A stretch of 64,000 nucleotides of DNA from Anaerolineae bacterium (lineage in GTDB: Bacteria > Chloroflexota > Anaerolineae > 4572-78 > J111): contig JAFGNV010000017.1 in assembly GCA_016926805.1 (NCBI GenBank), positions 1-64,000 of the forward strand. Direction: 5' to 3'. The translations under genes were made by a program, and so were the position numbers. A model generated the notes under the pieces. It made no database searches. It worked only from the letters and a program-made list of their open reading frames with translations, and was not told the origin of the DNA. This document shows, piece after piece, positions 47,547 through 56,920 of this stretch (position 1 is the stretch's first letter; each line of letters opens with the position of its first letter).

Positions 47547-47582
47547 CGCGGATTATGGTAGTGGTTAAATGATGACTGATGA

Positions 47583-47606
47583 AATCACAAAGCTAACTTT
47601 GTGATT
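47583..47606 (+). terminator. Stem-loop between receptor and cheA
   Basis: AATCACAAAG (47583-47592) pairs exactly with CTTTGTGATT (47597-47606) over a four-base loop. No U-run follows. It stands 20 bases before the cheA start and may lower or modulate read-through into cheA. Confidence 0.45.
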
Positions 47607-47626
47607 CCATTATCAAAGGATGGACC

Positions 47627-49681
47627 ATGGCCAGAAAACCAAAACCTGTTTTAACATTTGACATCGCCATCGACGAGTTGGAGATGTTCCTGGAAGATGT
47701 CAACGAACGATTGCAGGCAATGGAGAGCGGTCTTTTACGTTTGGAGAAAAAGAGCGATCCCGAAACCCTCAATTCTGTGTTTCGGGCTGCCCACACCCTC
47801 AAAGCTTTTGCCGGAACGGTGGGACATCAGCCAATGGCCGACCTGACCCATACGATGGAAACGCTCTTTGATGAAATGCGTGCCGGAACATTATCCCCCA
47901 CCCAGGCCATCATCGATGAACTCCTGGCCTCCATTGACATTCTGAAAGCCCTGCGTGACGAAATTGTAACCCGGCGCCCCAGCGGAGCCAAGGTTGAGGC
48001 ATTGCAGGCCCGGCTTGACGCACTACAAACAGGTAAAGGCAAACAGAAACAAACCCCGGCAAATTTACCCTCAGACCAACGCCGGTTAACGCCGGAGCAG
48101 GTAGCTCTGCTCAATGAGATGAACGAATCGGGGCAAAACCTCTTGGAGATTGAGATAGCCACGATCCCAGAGGCTTATGCGCCGGCAGCCCGCCTCTACC
48201 AGGCAACCATTGCCCTGATGGAGGTAGGGAAAATTGTCGTCCAACGGCCGGAACTGGCCAATATAGCTGAAGGAGATGAACACCTGTGGCTCATTGTGAC
48301 CACCTCGACTGAACCTGATAAGATTGAGCAACTCCTGGATGAAATTGACGATTTAGCCAAATCTCGCCTCAAACCTTATCTCCCAACAGAGCAAACCTTA
48401 CCCGGCGAAACCTCTGGTGATGGCCGGAGCGCAGAATCTGGCCCCGAAGCCGCTCCTGACAAAACAGTGCGCATCAGTATTGAACGACTCGACACGCTGA
48501 TGAACCTGGTAGGCGAACTGGTCACCAATCGCACCCGCCTACTGCAAATTGAAGATATGCTACGCACCCAATATGGCAAAGATGGCAACGTGGGCGCACT
48601 GAGCGAATTGGCGCCACATTTCAGCCACGTAGTTGACCAGTTACAGGACGAAGTGATGCGGGCCAGAATGTTGCCTATCGCCTCGTTGTTCAACAAATTT
48701 CCGCGCCTGGTGCGGGATGTGGCCCGGACCGCAGGTAAGCAGGTTAACTTGGTGATTGAAGGCGAGGCTACCGAACTGGATCGGGCCATCATCGAAGCCA
48801 TCGGCGACCCGCTTATCCACCTGCTGCGTAACGCCGTTGACCACGGACTGGAAACACCGGAAGTCCGGCAAGCGGCGGGCAAGTCTCCCACCGGCGTGGT
48901 CCGGCTCACTGCCGCCGCGGTGGGAGGGCAAATTGTGGTTACGGTAGCCGACGATGGCCAGGGCATTGACCCGGAAAAAATACGGCAGGCCGCAATCAAA
49001 CATAAACTGCTGGCCCCGGAAGAAGCCGTCCAACTTACAACAGACGAAATTGTTGACCTCATTTTTCAACCCAACCTATCTACTGCCGCCGAGGTTACCG
49101 GGGTGTCGGGACGCGGCGTGGGGCTGGATGTGGTCCGCACCAATATCGAACGGCTCAGCGGTTCGGTGGTCGTCACCAGCACCCTCGGACAGGGGACAAC
49201 CTTTCAACTGACCTTACCCCTGACTCTGGCCCTGATTCAAACCATGCTGGTGATGGTGCGCCATACGCTATACGCCATCCCGGTCACCAGTATCAATGGA
49301 GCCATGTATGTGGCCGAGGCCGCCATTCACACGGTCAAAGGCAAATCCGTTTTGGAGTGGCAAGAGTCAACGCTGCCGCTGCTGGATTTGCACGAAATTT
49401 TCAGCCAGTCCCGTTTGACCGCTACGCCCTCAACCGTGGCGAAACCCAGCGTGGTGCTGGTTAACTGGGGCAAATATCAGGTCGGTTTAATCGTGGACAG
49501 GATCATCGGCCAGCAAGAGATTGTAGTCAAGTCGCTCAGTCCCCTCATTGGTCCCATCTCAGGATTATCGGGGGCAACAATTCTGGGCGACGGCCGGATT
49601 GCCCTCATTGTTGATGTACCGGGTTTGATTAACACAGTGCTACGCGCCCAAAGAACACCGCCAAAGCGAGTAGAAAAATGA
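47627..49681 (+). CDS. cheA: Chemotaxis histidine kinase CheA
   Basis: This 684-residue protein has an HPt domain P1 (1-115) with H56 in FRAAHTLKAFAGTVG. A linker/P2-like region (about 145-250) ends before the dimerisation domain P3 (VRISIERLDTLMNLVGELVT). The ATPase domain P4 has the N-box LIHLLRNAVDHGLETPEVRQ, G1 VADDGQGIDPEKI and G2 GVSGRGVGLDVVRTNIERL. The CheW-like P5 (about 535-680) has LDLHEIFSQSRL and VGLIVDRIIGQQEIVVKSL. All catalytic motifs are present. The stop overlaps the following cheC-like gene by four bases. It passes phosphate to CheY and CheB of the same locus. Confidence 0.95.
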   Translation: MARKPKPVLTFDIAIDELEMFLEDVNERLQAMESGLLRLEKKSDPETLNSVFRAAHTLKAFAGTVGHQPMADLTHTMETLFDEMRAGTLSPTQAIIDELLASIDILKALRDEIVTRRPSGAKVEALQARLDALQTGKGKQKQTPANLPSDQRRLTPEQVALLNEMNESGQNLLEIEIATIPEAYAPAARLYQATIALMEVGKIVVQRPELANIAEGDEHLWLIVTTSTEPDKIEQLLDEIDDLAKSRLKPYLPTEQTLPGETSGDGRSAESGPEAAPDKTVRISIERLDTLMNLVGELVTNRTRLLQIEDMLRTQYGKDGNVGALSELAPHFSHVVDQLQDEVMRARMLPIASLFNKFPRLVRDVARTAGKQVNLVIEGEATELDRAIIEAIGDPLIHLLRNAVDHGLETPEVRQAAGKSPTGVVRLTAAAVGGQIVVTVADDGQGIDPEKIRQAAIKHKLLAPEEAVQLTTDEIVDLIFQPNLSTAAEVTGVSGRGVGLDVVRTNIERLSGSVVVTSTLGQGTTFQLTLPLTLALIQTMLVMVRHTLYAIPVTSINGAMYVAEAAIHTVKGKSVLEWQESTLPLLDLHEIFSQSRLTATPSTVAKPSVVLVNWGKYQVGLIVDRIIGQQEIVVKSLSPLIGPISGLSGATILGDGRIALIVDVPGLINTVLRAQRTPPKRVEK

Positions 49682-50316
49682 ACCATCACCCACCCACCCA
49701 ACAGCATACAGAACTCTGGGCCAAAGTAATCAGTAGCGCTTCACCCGAGGGAATGTTACACATGGCCATGCGACACGCCGCACACAACCTGGCCGAGATG
49801 GTGGATCACCCCTTTGAAATCAAAGACTTGCGCATCCAAACGCTTCCCATCAGTTACCTGACCGCGTACGCCGACAATTCCGAAGCCGAAACGGTCGGCA
49901 TTTATCTCATTATCGGCGATGATTTGGCGGGAGAGGCTATTCTGATTCTCTCGCCGGCCGATGCAATGTATCTGGTCGACTGGCTGCTGGAAGTGCGACC
50001 CGGCACCACCACCAAACTGGGCGAACTGGAATGTTCGGCTCTGGGCGAATTTGGCAATCTGACCCTGTCTTCTTTTCTCAATGCTGTATCCGAATTTACC
50101 AATACACCATTACGTCTATCGCCGCCAGCCATCATGGTGGATATGTTGGCCACTGTATTTGAAGCCGTGGTAATGTCGGCAGAAACGACAACCAACGAAC
50201 GCTTGGTTATTGAAACAAATTTTTTGAATCCTGAAAGCGACCTGGCGATTCAATTCTGGGTGTTACCTGATCCCGCGGTTCTGGCCACCAGAATAGGAGA
50301 TGCCCCTATTGATTGA
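49678..50316 (+). CDS. CheC-like CheY-P phosphatase family protein with one recognisable active site
   Basis: This 212-residue protein follows cheA with an ATGA overlap. The second half carries a CheC/CheX-type active-site helix with Glu and Asn (CSALGEFGNLTLSSFLNAVS) followed by the proline region TPLRLSPPAIMVDMLATVFE. The first half, where CheC has a second such helix, reads HMAMRHAAHNLAEMVDHPFE and lacks the E..N pattern. A CheC-like protein removes phosphate from CheY. No CheD gene and no CheZ gene are in the window. Confidence 0.75.
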   Translation: MNHHPPTQQHTELWAKVISSASPEGMLHMAMRHAAHNLAEMVDHPFEIKDLRIQTLPISYLTAYADNSEAETVGIYLIIGDDLAGEAILILSPADAMYLVDWLLEVRPGTTTKLGELECSALGEFGNLTLSSFLNAVSEFTNTPLRLSPPAIMVDMLATVFEAVVMSAETTTNERLVIETNFLNPESDLAIQFWVLPDPAVLATRIGDAPID

Positions 50317-50409
50317 ACTACTGGCAGCGTTGGGAGCCAAAATTGACCGGCTGACAGCCCGGCTAATAATTTTAATGAACCATAACGACTCTTCAGGAGG
50401 GAACCCTAA

Positions 50410-50784
50410 ATGACAAAAACCATTCTGGTGGTAGACGATGCCCGCTTTATGCGGATGCGAATAAGAGAATTGCTTACCGAACAAGGCTACAAAGTTGTTG
50501 AAGCCGAGGATGGGGAAGAGGCGGTAGAAATCTATCGCTCGACTAAACCCGATGCCGTGTTGATGGATATCACCATGCCCCGGAAAGACGGTTTGACGGC
50601 ATTAAAAGAAATCATGGCCGACGACGCCCAGGCCCGAGTGATTATTCTGACCGCCTTGGGACAACAAGCCATGGTATTAGAGGCGATGAAAGCCGGGGCC
50701 AAGGATTTTCTGGTGAAGCCTTATGACCCCGACAAAGTTATCAAGTCGCTCCAAAAAGTACTGGCGCGAGTTTCATTCCTATGA
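50410..50784 (+). CDS. cheY: CheY-like response regulator
   Basis: This 124-residue receiver starts after CAGGAGGG. It has the acidic pair in LVVDDARFMRMRIRELL, D53 in AVLMDITMPRKDGL, the switch threonine in IILTALG and lysine in FLVKPYDPDKV. The position between the cheC-like gene and cheB, with a four-base overlap to cheB, identifies it as the CheY of this chemosensory system. No flagellar switch gene is in the window, so the output may be pili, gliding or another process. Confidence 0.92.
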   Translation: MTKTILVVDDARFMRMRIRELLTEQGYKVVEAEDGEEAVEIYRSTKPDAVLMDITMPRKDGLTALKEIMADDAQARVIILTALGQQAMVLEAMKAGAKDFLVKPYDPDKVIKSLQKVLARVSFL

Positions 50785-51833
50785 GTGCGTCCATTGGCGT
50801 TTTGATTGTTGATGATTCGGCCTTTATTCGTTACGCTGTGGGCAAATTCCTGGCGGCCGATCCGGATATCGAGATTGTAGGTTATGCCCGCGATGGACTT
50901 GAGGCACTAACCCAAATACCGGCCCTCAAACCCGAGGTTGTAATCCTTGATGTGGAAATGCCCCGTATGGACGGTTTGACGGCCCTGAAACGCATTATGG
51001 CCGAATGCCCCACGCCGGTGGTGATGCTCAGCGCCTTAACTCAACATGGGGCCCAAACCACCATTCGCGCCCTCATGCGCGGCGCCGTTGATTTTGTACC
51101 CAAACCGGATGCCAAAACCGACATCCACACGGTTTCCCAGGAGCTAATCGACAAGGTAAAAACCGCCGCCGGTTCTCGTCCGGCGCCCTTACGCGCCTCC
51201 AAAACAGCGCCACTCTTAACGCCAACCAAACGCGGCCCACGGCCACTGCAAAAAGAGGATACGTTGATTGTAATTGGCGCGTCTACCGGCGGACCTCGCG
51301 CCCTTCAGGTGCTTTTGTCCGCCCTGCCCGGTGATCTATCGGCTTCAGTTTTAATTGTGCAGCACATGCCCCCCCACTTTACCCGGTCGCTGGCCCAGCG
51401 TCTCAATGAAAAGTCGGCGCTGGTGGTGCAAGAGGCGGCAGACGGCGACCGTCTGGCTCGCGGGCTGGTTCTGCTGGCACCAGGAAATTTTCATATACGC
51501 TTTAAGGGTTTCCGGCAAATTGCTCTGGATCAGGGGCCACGACGTCACCATGTTCGTCCCGCTGCCGATGTCACCATGGAAGCTGCGGCTGAATACCACG
51601 GCGCCAACGTGATTGGCGTGATTTTGACCGGGATGGGTCAGGACGGTACTGAAGGAGCCAGAGCAATTAAAGTAGCGGGAGGCCAGATAATTGCCGAACA
51701 CGAATCAACCAGTGTTGTGTACGGAATGCCGGGCAGCGTGGTCAGGGCTGGTCTGGCCGACCGGATAGTTCCCTTACCTCAAATAGCCCCTGCCTTACTG
51801 GAATTGATGAATCATGGAAAACGTGGAATATAA
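50781..51833 (+). CDS. cheB: Chemotaxis methylesterase CheB
   Basis: This 350-residue protein has a receiver (D57 in EVVILDVEMPRMDGL) and a methylesterase/deamidase domain with catalytic Ser in VIGASTGGPRALQVLL, His in VQHMPPHFTRSLAQRL and Asp in ILTGMGQDGTEGARAIK. It removes methyl groups from chemoreceptor glutamates and is activated by phosphate from CheA. It overlaps cheY by four bases and cheR by twenty. Confidence 0.95.
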   Translation: MSASIGVLIVDDSAFIRYAVGKFLAADPDIEIVGYARDGLEALTQIPALKPEVVILDVEMPRMDGLTALKRIMAECPTPVVMLSALTQHGAQTTIRALMRGAVDFVPKPDAKTDIHTVSQELIDKVKTAAGSRPAPLRASKTAPLLTPTKRGPRPLQKEDTLIVIGASTGGPRALQVLLSALPGDLSASVLIVQHMPPHFTRSLAQRLNEKSALVVQEAADGDRLARGLVLLAPGNFHIRFKGFRQIALDQGPRRHHVRPAADVTMEAAAEYHGANVIGVILTGMGQDGTEGARAIKVAGGQIIAEHESTSVVYGMPGSVVRAGLADRIVPLPQIAPALLELMNHGKRGI

Positions 51834-52647
51834 CTACATCAAATGTCAGGTCAGGAAACTGGTAGGCGTTGATCTGAATTGCTACAAAACACCACAAATG
51901 CAACGCCGTCTGAAGGCCTATCTAGCCCGATCTGGATATCCCAACTGGCCCAAATTTTTTCGGGCCATTCAGGTTGATCCGGTCGAATTAACCAAGTTTA
52001 AAGATTACCTCACCATTAATGTCTCCTCTTTTTTCCGAGACCCGGCAAAATATAGATTTCTGCAAATTTCTATTTTGCCACAACTACTCCGCACGCAGCC
52101 CTATCTCCGGGTTTGGAGCGCGGGTTGCTCCAGAGGTCAAGAAGCGTACTCCCTGGCGATGCTTCTGGCCGAAAACAACAGTTTGGACTACCGCCACCAG
52201 ATTCTCGCCACCGATATTGATCATTCCGCCCTGGAATGGGCTCGCGCCGGGGGACCTTACACCACCGACGATGTGGCTCACTTGCCGCCTAACCTGCGCT
52301 TACGCTATTTTGAGATACAGCAAAACAAGTATTGGGTGAAAGATGAATTGCGGCAACAGGTTATGTTTCGCCAGCATAATCTCCTGGCCGACCCAATTGC
52401 GGGTAAATTTGATCTGATTGTTTGTCGTAATGTGGTGATTTATTTCCGACCTGAGGCAAAGGAGAGTCTGTTCCGCCGCTTTCACAATGCGCTCAAAACT
52501 GGTGGAGTTCTCTTTGTGGGCGGCACCGAGATTGTGCCCAAAGCCGCCGATATGGGCTTTGAAACGGTTAATGTTTCATTTTATCGGCGTAGCAATAACC
52601 AGGCCCGGTTATCAACCCCGGCCATAAAACACCTTATTTCTTCTTAA
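51814..52647 (+). CDS. cheR: Chemotaxis methyltransferase CheR
   Basis: This 277-residue SAM-dependent enzyme has an N-terminal helical domain (YIKCQVRKLVGVDLNCYKTP, MQRRLKAYLARSG), then LTINVSSFFRDPAKY, the SAM motif WSAGCSRGQEAYSLAMLLAE and the family signature FDLIVCRNVVIYF. It methylates chemoreceptors in balance with CheB. The ATG lies inside the end of cheB. The last 14 bases overlap the convergent gene on the minus strand. Confidence 0.95.
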   Translation: MENVEYNYIKCQVRKLVGVDLNCYKTPQMQRRLKAYLARSGYPNWPKFFRAIQVDPVELTKFKDYLTINVSSFFRDPAKYRFLQISILPQLLRTQPYLRVWSAGCSRGQEAYSLAMLLAENNSLDYRHQILATDIDHSALEWARAGGPYTTDDVAHLPPNLRLRYFEIQQNKYWVKDELRQQVMFRQHNLLADPIAGKFDLIVCRNVVIYFRPEAKESLFRRFHNALKTGGVLFVGGTEIVPKAADMGFETVNVSFYRRSNNQARLSTPAIKHLISS

Positions 52648-53665
52648 AAATGATAAAATCCCACACCCACTGCTCCGGGTCGGCGGAGTAGTTTAACGGC
52701 ACTACCGGCGAAAGCTGCGCGCCATCTTGATTCGCCAGGTAAACATTCCAGGTGCCATCGGTGAATGAGCCTGGTTCAAATTTTAAGTTCCCCTGCTTGA
52801 TGTAATCACAATCCAGACAATTCACCACGCTCCAATCCCACACACTGGGGCCGCTTTCGGCATGCGCGCCAGAAGGCACGTGGTCACCCACCAGCTTCAA
52901 ACCGCCGATGGGAACATTGTCGGCCGTTACGGCTGCGGCATAGATATTAATCACGTGATAGGTTGTTTTTTGAAACATCCGGTTGCCTTGCTCCCCCACC
53001 ATAAAGGGGAACGAAGGCTCTGGAGTCGGGGTCGGTGGGGCAGGAGTGGAGGTTGGCGGTGGGGGTGGGGTATTGGTGGGCACGGCCGTATCCGTGGGCA
53101 GTGGCGTAGGGGTATCGGTTGGGATCGCGCTGGGGGTCAACGTGGGTACCGGGGTTGGCACTGCCGTGGGTTCTTGATTGGGAGACGGCAACCGGATATC
53201 CCCGGCCAGCGCGGCCTCGGCGACTGGCAAATTTGAACCATTGGGGCTGGAGGTTGGCGTAAAGGTAGGGCGCAAAGTTGGCGGCGGGCCATCAAAAAAA
53301 CCATCTGCCGGATAGGCCGCAATAGCTGCCTCGGGCCGGGTTTGCATATACGCCGCAAAAACGATGGAACCAAGTAAAAACACCAGGCCAATAAAGGCAA
53401 TGGTGGCAACGGCATCCATAGTTGCTTGCGACATCCGCCAGAATTGCCAGGCCGGTGGTTGGTTACGACGTCGCTTTTTGACCGTCTTCTTAACCGCCGC
53501 GGTCGGTCGGGTGGTCTGGGTTCCCAACAACTGGCGTAGTTCGGCTTCTAGCTCATTAATTTCGACCACCACAGGGTAAGGCGTATTAGGACCATAATAG
53601 GATTGGTATTTTTTTAACTCTTGCAGTCGATATATTTTTGCCTGAATTATTTCATCTACCGACAT
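52634..53665 (-). CDS. Single-pass membrane protein with Thr-Pro linker and unknown external domain
   Basis: I chose the ATG at 53665 (MSVDEIIQAKIYRLQEL); an upstream in-frame GTG at 53722 adds 19 residues without a clear ribosome binding site. The 343-residue protein has a cytosolic part with a short coiled coil (NELEAELRQLLG) and a basic stretch (KKTVKKRRRNQ). One membrane helix follows (VATIAFIGLVFLLGSIVFAA), then a long Pro/Thr linker (about 135-225). The C-terminal domain is rich in Trp and Tyr (TYHVINIYAAAVTADNVPIG, SVWDWSVVNCLDCDYIKQG) and has no family that I recognise. The C-terminal domain should be outside the cell. It ends 14 bases inside cheR. Confidence 0.65.
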   Translation of the reverse strand: MSVDEIIQAKIYRLQELKKYQSYYGPNTPYPVVVEINELEAELRQLLGTQTTRPTAAVKKTVKKRRRNQPPAWQFWRMSQATMDAVATIAFIGLVFLLGSIVFAAYMQTRPEAAIAAYPADGFFDGPPPTLRPTFTPTSSPNGSNLPVAEAALAGDIRLPSPNQEPTAVPTPVPTLTPSAIPTDTPTPLPTDTAVPTNTPPPPPTSTPAPPTPTPEPSFPFMVGEQGNRMFQKTTYHVINIYAAAVTADNVPIGGLKLVGDHVPSGAHAESGPSVWDWSVVNCLDCDYIKQGNLKFEPGSFTDGTWNVYLANQDGAQLSPVVPLNYSADPEQWVWDFIIFKKK

Positions 53666-53827
53666 CTTGCCCACCCATCCTGTCAGTAAGTTAACATAAT
53701 ATCCATATAGATATCTTAGCACAGGTTTGGGAAAAATACAATTCCGACCAGGACATTATTTCCGCATATAGTAGGTATCAAAATGGAAAGACTATATATA
53801 GTAGATAAATAGAGTCAGGACTTACGC

Positions 53828-53900
53828 ATGTCATTCTGAACAAAGCTTGGAAGCGAAGGAAGCGCAGCGGCTGAAGCGGCTGAAGCGGAGTGAAGAATCC
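53828..53900. repeat. Dispersed-type intergenic repeat with 9-bp tandem units
   Basis: ATGTCATTCTGAACAAAG opens and GTGAAGAATCCCC closes a block that resembles the GTCATTC...GAATCCC element at 25856. Inside it CGGCTGAAG occurs twice in tandem (53868-53885), followed by CGGAGTGAAG. A small palindrome, ACTATATATAGT, lies earlier in the gap near 53791. Together with the promoter at 53970 and the hairpin at 54074, this is all I recognise in the 463-base gap. Confidence 0.55.
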
Positions 53901-53969
53901 CCAAAAATTCTATTGGCAAGTCCACTCACCTGCCGGACTGTCTCATCCGGGAATGGTCTAAAAATCCTG

Positions 53970-53998
53970 TTGCCACTCGGGTCGGCCCGTGATATACT
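53970..53998 (+). promoter_or_regulatory. Promoter of the GAF-kinase operon
   Basis: TTGCCA (53970-53975), exactly 17 bases and TATACT (53993-53998), 130 bases before the ATG at 54129. The leader of about 125 bases contains a hairpin at 54074-54092. Confidence 0.55.
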
Positions 53999-54073
53999 TT
54001 AGAAGTTAGAATGTTAAAAGGTTGCCAAGAAACACTGTGTTGCTTGCGGCGTGAAGACCCCAAAAGGTTTTTA

Positions 54074-54092
54074 GGTGAACCGGCGGTTCGCC
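54074..54092 (+). promoter_or_regulatory. Hairpin in the leader of the GAF-kinase gene
   Basis: GGTGAACCG and CGGTTCGCC flank a single G, giving a compact stem (one G-U pair) in the 5' leader, 37 bases before the start codon. I see no known riboswitch aptamer around it. Confidence 0.35.
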
Positions 54093-54128
54093 CACCCTTG
54101 GGTCTGGAATAGCTGAGTATAGGGATAG

Positions 54129-56906
54129 ATGTCAAAAACGACTACCCCCTCTAAATCAACACCTACATCCGCCTCCATCCGCTCCAGGTCTCCTGGATCG
54201 AAGCAGGCGGACAAATCGACCCAAATCATGCTCATCGATGGAGAGCAACAGCGGATGGCAGCGCTCAACGAGGCGCTGAAAACCGCAGGTTATCCGACCC
54301 GGCTCTTCCATAATCCCGATGAGGCCTTACTGTACCTTTCCAGAATCGACGTACTATTTATGACGGATAAGGTGGCCGAACAGCCCAAATCCAGCAAATT
54401 CATCAAAGCGCCCACCATTATCGTCCTGACCGAGAACAACGCCGATACATTGCCTCCCTGGTTAGAAGCCCGTCACGTGTTTCTGGTACCCTATCCCGAA
54501 CAGCCCCACGAACTGATTGACCATCTATCGGAGTATATGACTCCCCGGTCCCCTGATTTTGGGATTGACCCCTCCAACACCGAACACCTGGCCCTTCTTT
54601 TTGGTATTACCCAAGCTCTGAGCGGCCGGTTAGATTTAACCGATCTGTTTGAGCGTATCCTGACCCTGGCTCCCCACCTGGACGCGGATTTTTCCGCCTT
54701 ACTGATGCAAGAAGGTCATGAAACAATCTATTACCGTTCCACCGAACCGGGCAGAGAAGAATTGACCGGTGCAGCCGGACTCCACTTTGCCCAACGGCTG
54801 CTCAAGGACGGTCTAGAAGGATGGGTTCTTCGGCATAATCAGGTGGCCATTTTGTCAAATACAACCAAAGACACGCGCTGGTTTCACGCCTCCTATCTAC
54901 CGGAACAGGAACACAGCGTAGTGGCTTTGCCCGTCGCCCTGGAACGGGTCGAGGCCAGCGGGGTTTACCTGGTAGGGCACAAGCAGCCAGGGCATTTCTC
55001 CGATAATGATATTCCCCTCCTGCAAGCAGCCGTTACTCAAATCAGTCTGGCCATTGAAAACGCCATGCTCTTTAAAAACCAGTCAATGCGGTCGGTGCAG
55101 TTATCCCTGATTAACGAGGTAAGCCAGGCGGCAACCTCCATTCTTAATTTGGATGTGATGCTCCATACCGTGGTTCAGGCCATCTGGCGGAGTTTTAATT
55201 TTTACAGTGTATCCATTCATCTGTACAACCCGGCCACCAAGTTAGTCGAGTTGCAGGCCAAAGCTGGTTCGGACCGGCCCAGTTTTATGACCCCCCTGCC
55301 GGAAGACCCGCCGGTAACCCACAAACTGCGCCAGGGTCTCATCGGCTGGTGCGCCGCTACCAACAAAACTATTTTGGCTAACGATGTGGCCCAGGACCCT
55401 CGTTTTATCTACGACGATAACCACCGTGAAATACGGTCAGAACTCTGTGTGCCCATCAAGTTAGGCGTTAAAACCATTGGCGTGTTAGATTTGCAGAGCA
55501 TCCAATTAGACGCGTTTGATAAAAATCATGTTTCGGCGCTGGACACCCTGGCCGACCAGTTGGCCATTGCTATTGAGAACGCCCGGCTCTACGATGAAAT
55601 CAACCAACACATCCGAGAATTGAAGTCGCTCTACGACATCGGTCAGGCCATTACCTCCTCACTTGACCTGAAGACAACCCTGAAACTGGTCACCGACCAT
55701 ACCACCCGCCTCATGGGGGTGGCTGCGGCCTCGGTGGCTTTGCGCGATGACAAGACCCATGAAGTCTGGTTTGCCGCAGCCTCCGGTGAGGGTTCCAAAA
55801 CGGTTTTGGGACTGCGAATGCCCCTGGGCAAGGGGCTGGCCGGTTGGGTCGCCGACCGGGGAGAAGCGGTTATTGTCCCCGATGCTTACGCCGACTCGCG
55901 TTTTGCGGCTGAAGTAGATAGAGACAGTGGCTTCACCACCAAATCAATCCTGTGCGTGCCCTTAAAAACCAAAGGCCGGACCATCGGCGCTATAGAGGTG
56001 ATGAACAAAGAGCATGGCACATTTAACAAAGAAGACCAGGCGCTCTTGCAATCGCTGGCTATCTCGGCGGCAACGGCCATAGAAAACGCCCAACTATACG
56101 AAGAACAAGCCAATACGATCCAACGTCTGGCCGAAACCCAAAATCAATTGGTGCAGAGCGCCAAACTGGCGGCTGTAGGCGAGCTGGCCGCAGGCGCGGC
56201 TCACGAAATCAACAATCCCCTGACCACCATTATCAATCTGACCAATCTACTGCTGGATACCTCCACTCCCACTGGCAAGCAGGAATGGCGAGAAGACCTG
56301 GAAATGATTCACGCCGAGGCCCGTCGCACCCGTGATATTGTCCGCAACCTGCTCAACTTTGCCCGGGCCGACACACCAAAGGGTCAATTGGTCGATTTCA
56401 ACCAATTAATTGACGAAGCCCTCTTGTTAGTCTACACAAAAAGTGTCAGCCGAAAAATTGAACTACAAAAACAACTGGCCCCTCTTCCCAAAATATTCCT
56501 GGACACAAATCAGATGAAACAGGTTATCGTCAATCTATTGAACAATGCCGTGCAAGCCATGCAGGAAAACGAAGACAGGCCGGCCATTCTCACCGTGACC
56601 ACCTCGCTGGTTTCCGACGATTCTCAACCTACTCACGGGGGAAACAAAAAAGAGCCACCCCCCAGGCCCATTGTTCGCTGTGAAATCAGTGATACCGGCC
56701 ACGGAATTCAGCCGGAGCATCTGGACAAGATTTTCGATCCCTTCTTCACTACCAAAGAGGTTGGTCAGGGCACGGGCCTGGGTTTGTCGATCAGTTATGG
56801 CATTGTTCAGAAACACGGGGGCGACATTAGTGTAACCAGTACCCCGGGAAAGGGCACAACCTTTATCCTGACTTTATCCGGTGTAGCGCCGCCGGGTGAA
56901 GGATAA
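54129..56906 (+). CDS. Soluble histidine kinase with pseudo-receiver and three GAF domains
   Basis: This 925-residue protein has no membrane helix. Residues 35-140 look like a receiver without a reliable phosphoacceptor (IMLIDGEQQRM, DVLFMTDKVAEQP). Three GAF domains follow (about 165-315, 330-480, 500-660), each ending in a helix of the type IAIENARLYDE. The HisKA has H692 in AGAAHEINNPLTTIINLTNL, and the ATPase domain carries DTGHGIQPEHLDKIFDPFF and GQGTGLGLSISYGIV. GAF domains bind small ligands such as cyclic nucleotides, tetrapyrroles or gases. The next kinase gene starts 14 bases later, so the two are co-transcribed. Confidence 0.9.
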   Translation: MSKTTTPSKSTPTSASIRSRSPGSKQADKSTQIMLIDGEQQRMAALNEALKTAGYPTRLFHNPDEALLYLSRIDVLFMTDKVAEQPKSSKFIKAPTIIVLTENNADTLPPWLEARHVFLVPYPEQPHELIDHLSEYMTPRSPDFGIDPSNTEHLALLFGITQALSGRLDLTDLFERILTLAPHLDADFSALLMQEGHETIYYRSTEPGREELTGAAGLHFAQRLLKDGLEGWVLRHNQVAILSNTTKDTRWFHASYLPEQEHSVVALPVALERVEASGVYLVGHKQPGHFSDNDIPLLQAAVTQISLAIENAMLFKNQSMRSVQLSLINEVSQAATSILNLDVMLHTVVQAIWRSFNFYSVSIHLYNPATKLVELQAKAGSDRPSFMTPLPEDPPVTHKLRQGLIGWCAATNKTILANDVAQDPRFIYDDNHREIRSELCVPIKLGVKTIGVLDLQSIQLDAFDKNHVSALDTLADQLAIAIENARLYDEINQHIRELKSLYDIGQAITSSLDLKTTLKLVTDHTTRLMGVAAASVALRDDKTHEVWFAAASGEGSKTVLGLRMPLGKGLAGWVADRGEAVIVPDAYADSRFAAEVDRDSGFTTKSILCVPLKTKGRTIGAIEVMNKEHGTFNKEDQALLQSLAISAATAIENAQLYEEQANTIQRLAETQNQLVQSAKLAAVGELAAGAAHEINNPLTTIINLTNLLLDTSTPTGKQEWREDLEMIHAEARRTRDIVRNLLNFARADTPKGQLVDFNQLIDEALLLVYTKSVSRKIELQKQLAPLPKIFLDTNQMKQVIVNLLNNAVQAMQENEDRPAILTVTTSLVSDDSQPTHGGNKKEPPPRPIVRCEISDTGHGIQPEHLDKIFDPFFTTKEVGQGTGLGLSISYGIVQKHGGDISVTSTPGKGTTFILTLSGVAPPGEG

Positions 56907-56920
56907 CCAAGGACATCACT

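Noticed and set aside
53999-54128. Riboswitch in the leader of the GAF-kinase gene
   Set aside because: There is one compact hairpin, but I find no known aptamer core such as that of cyclic-di-GMP riboswitches.
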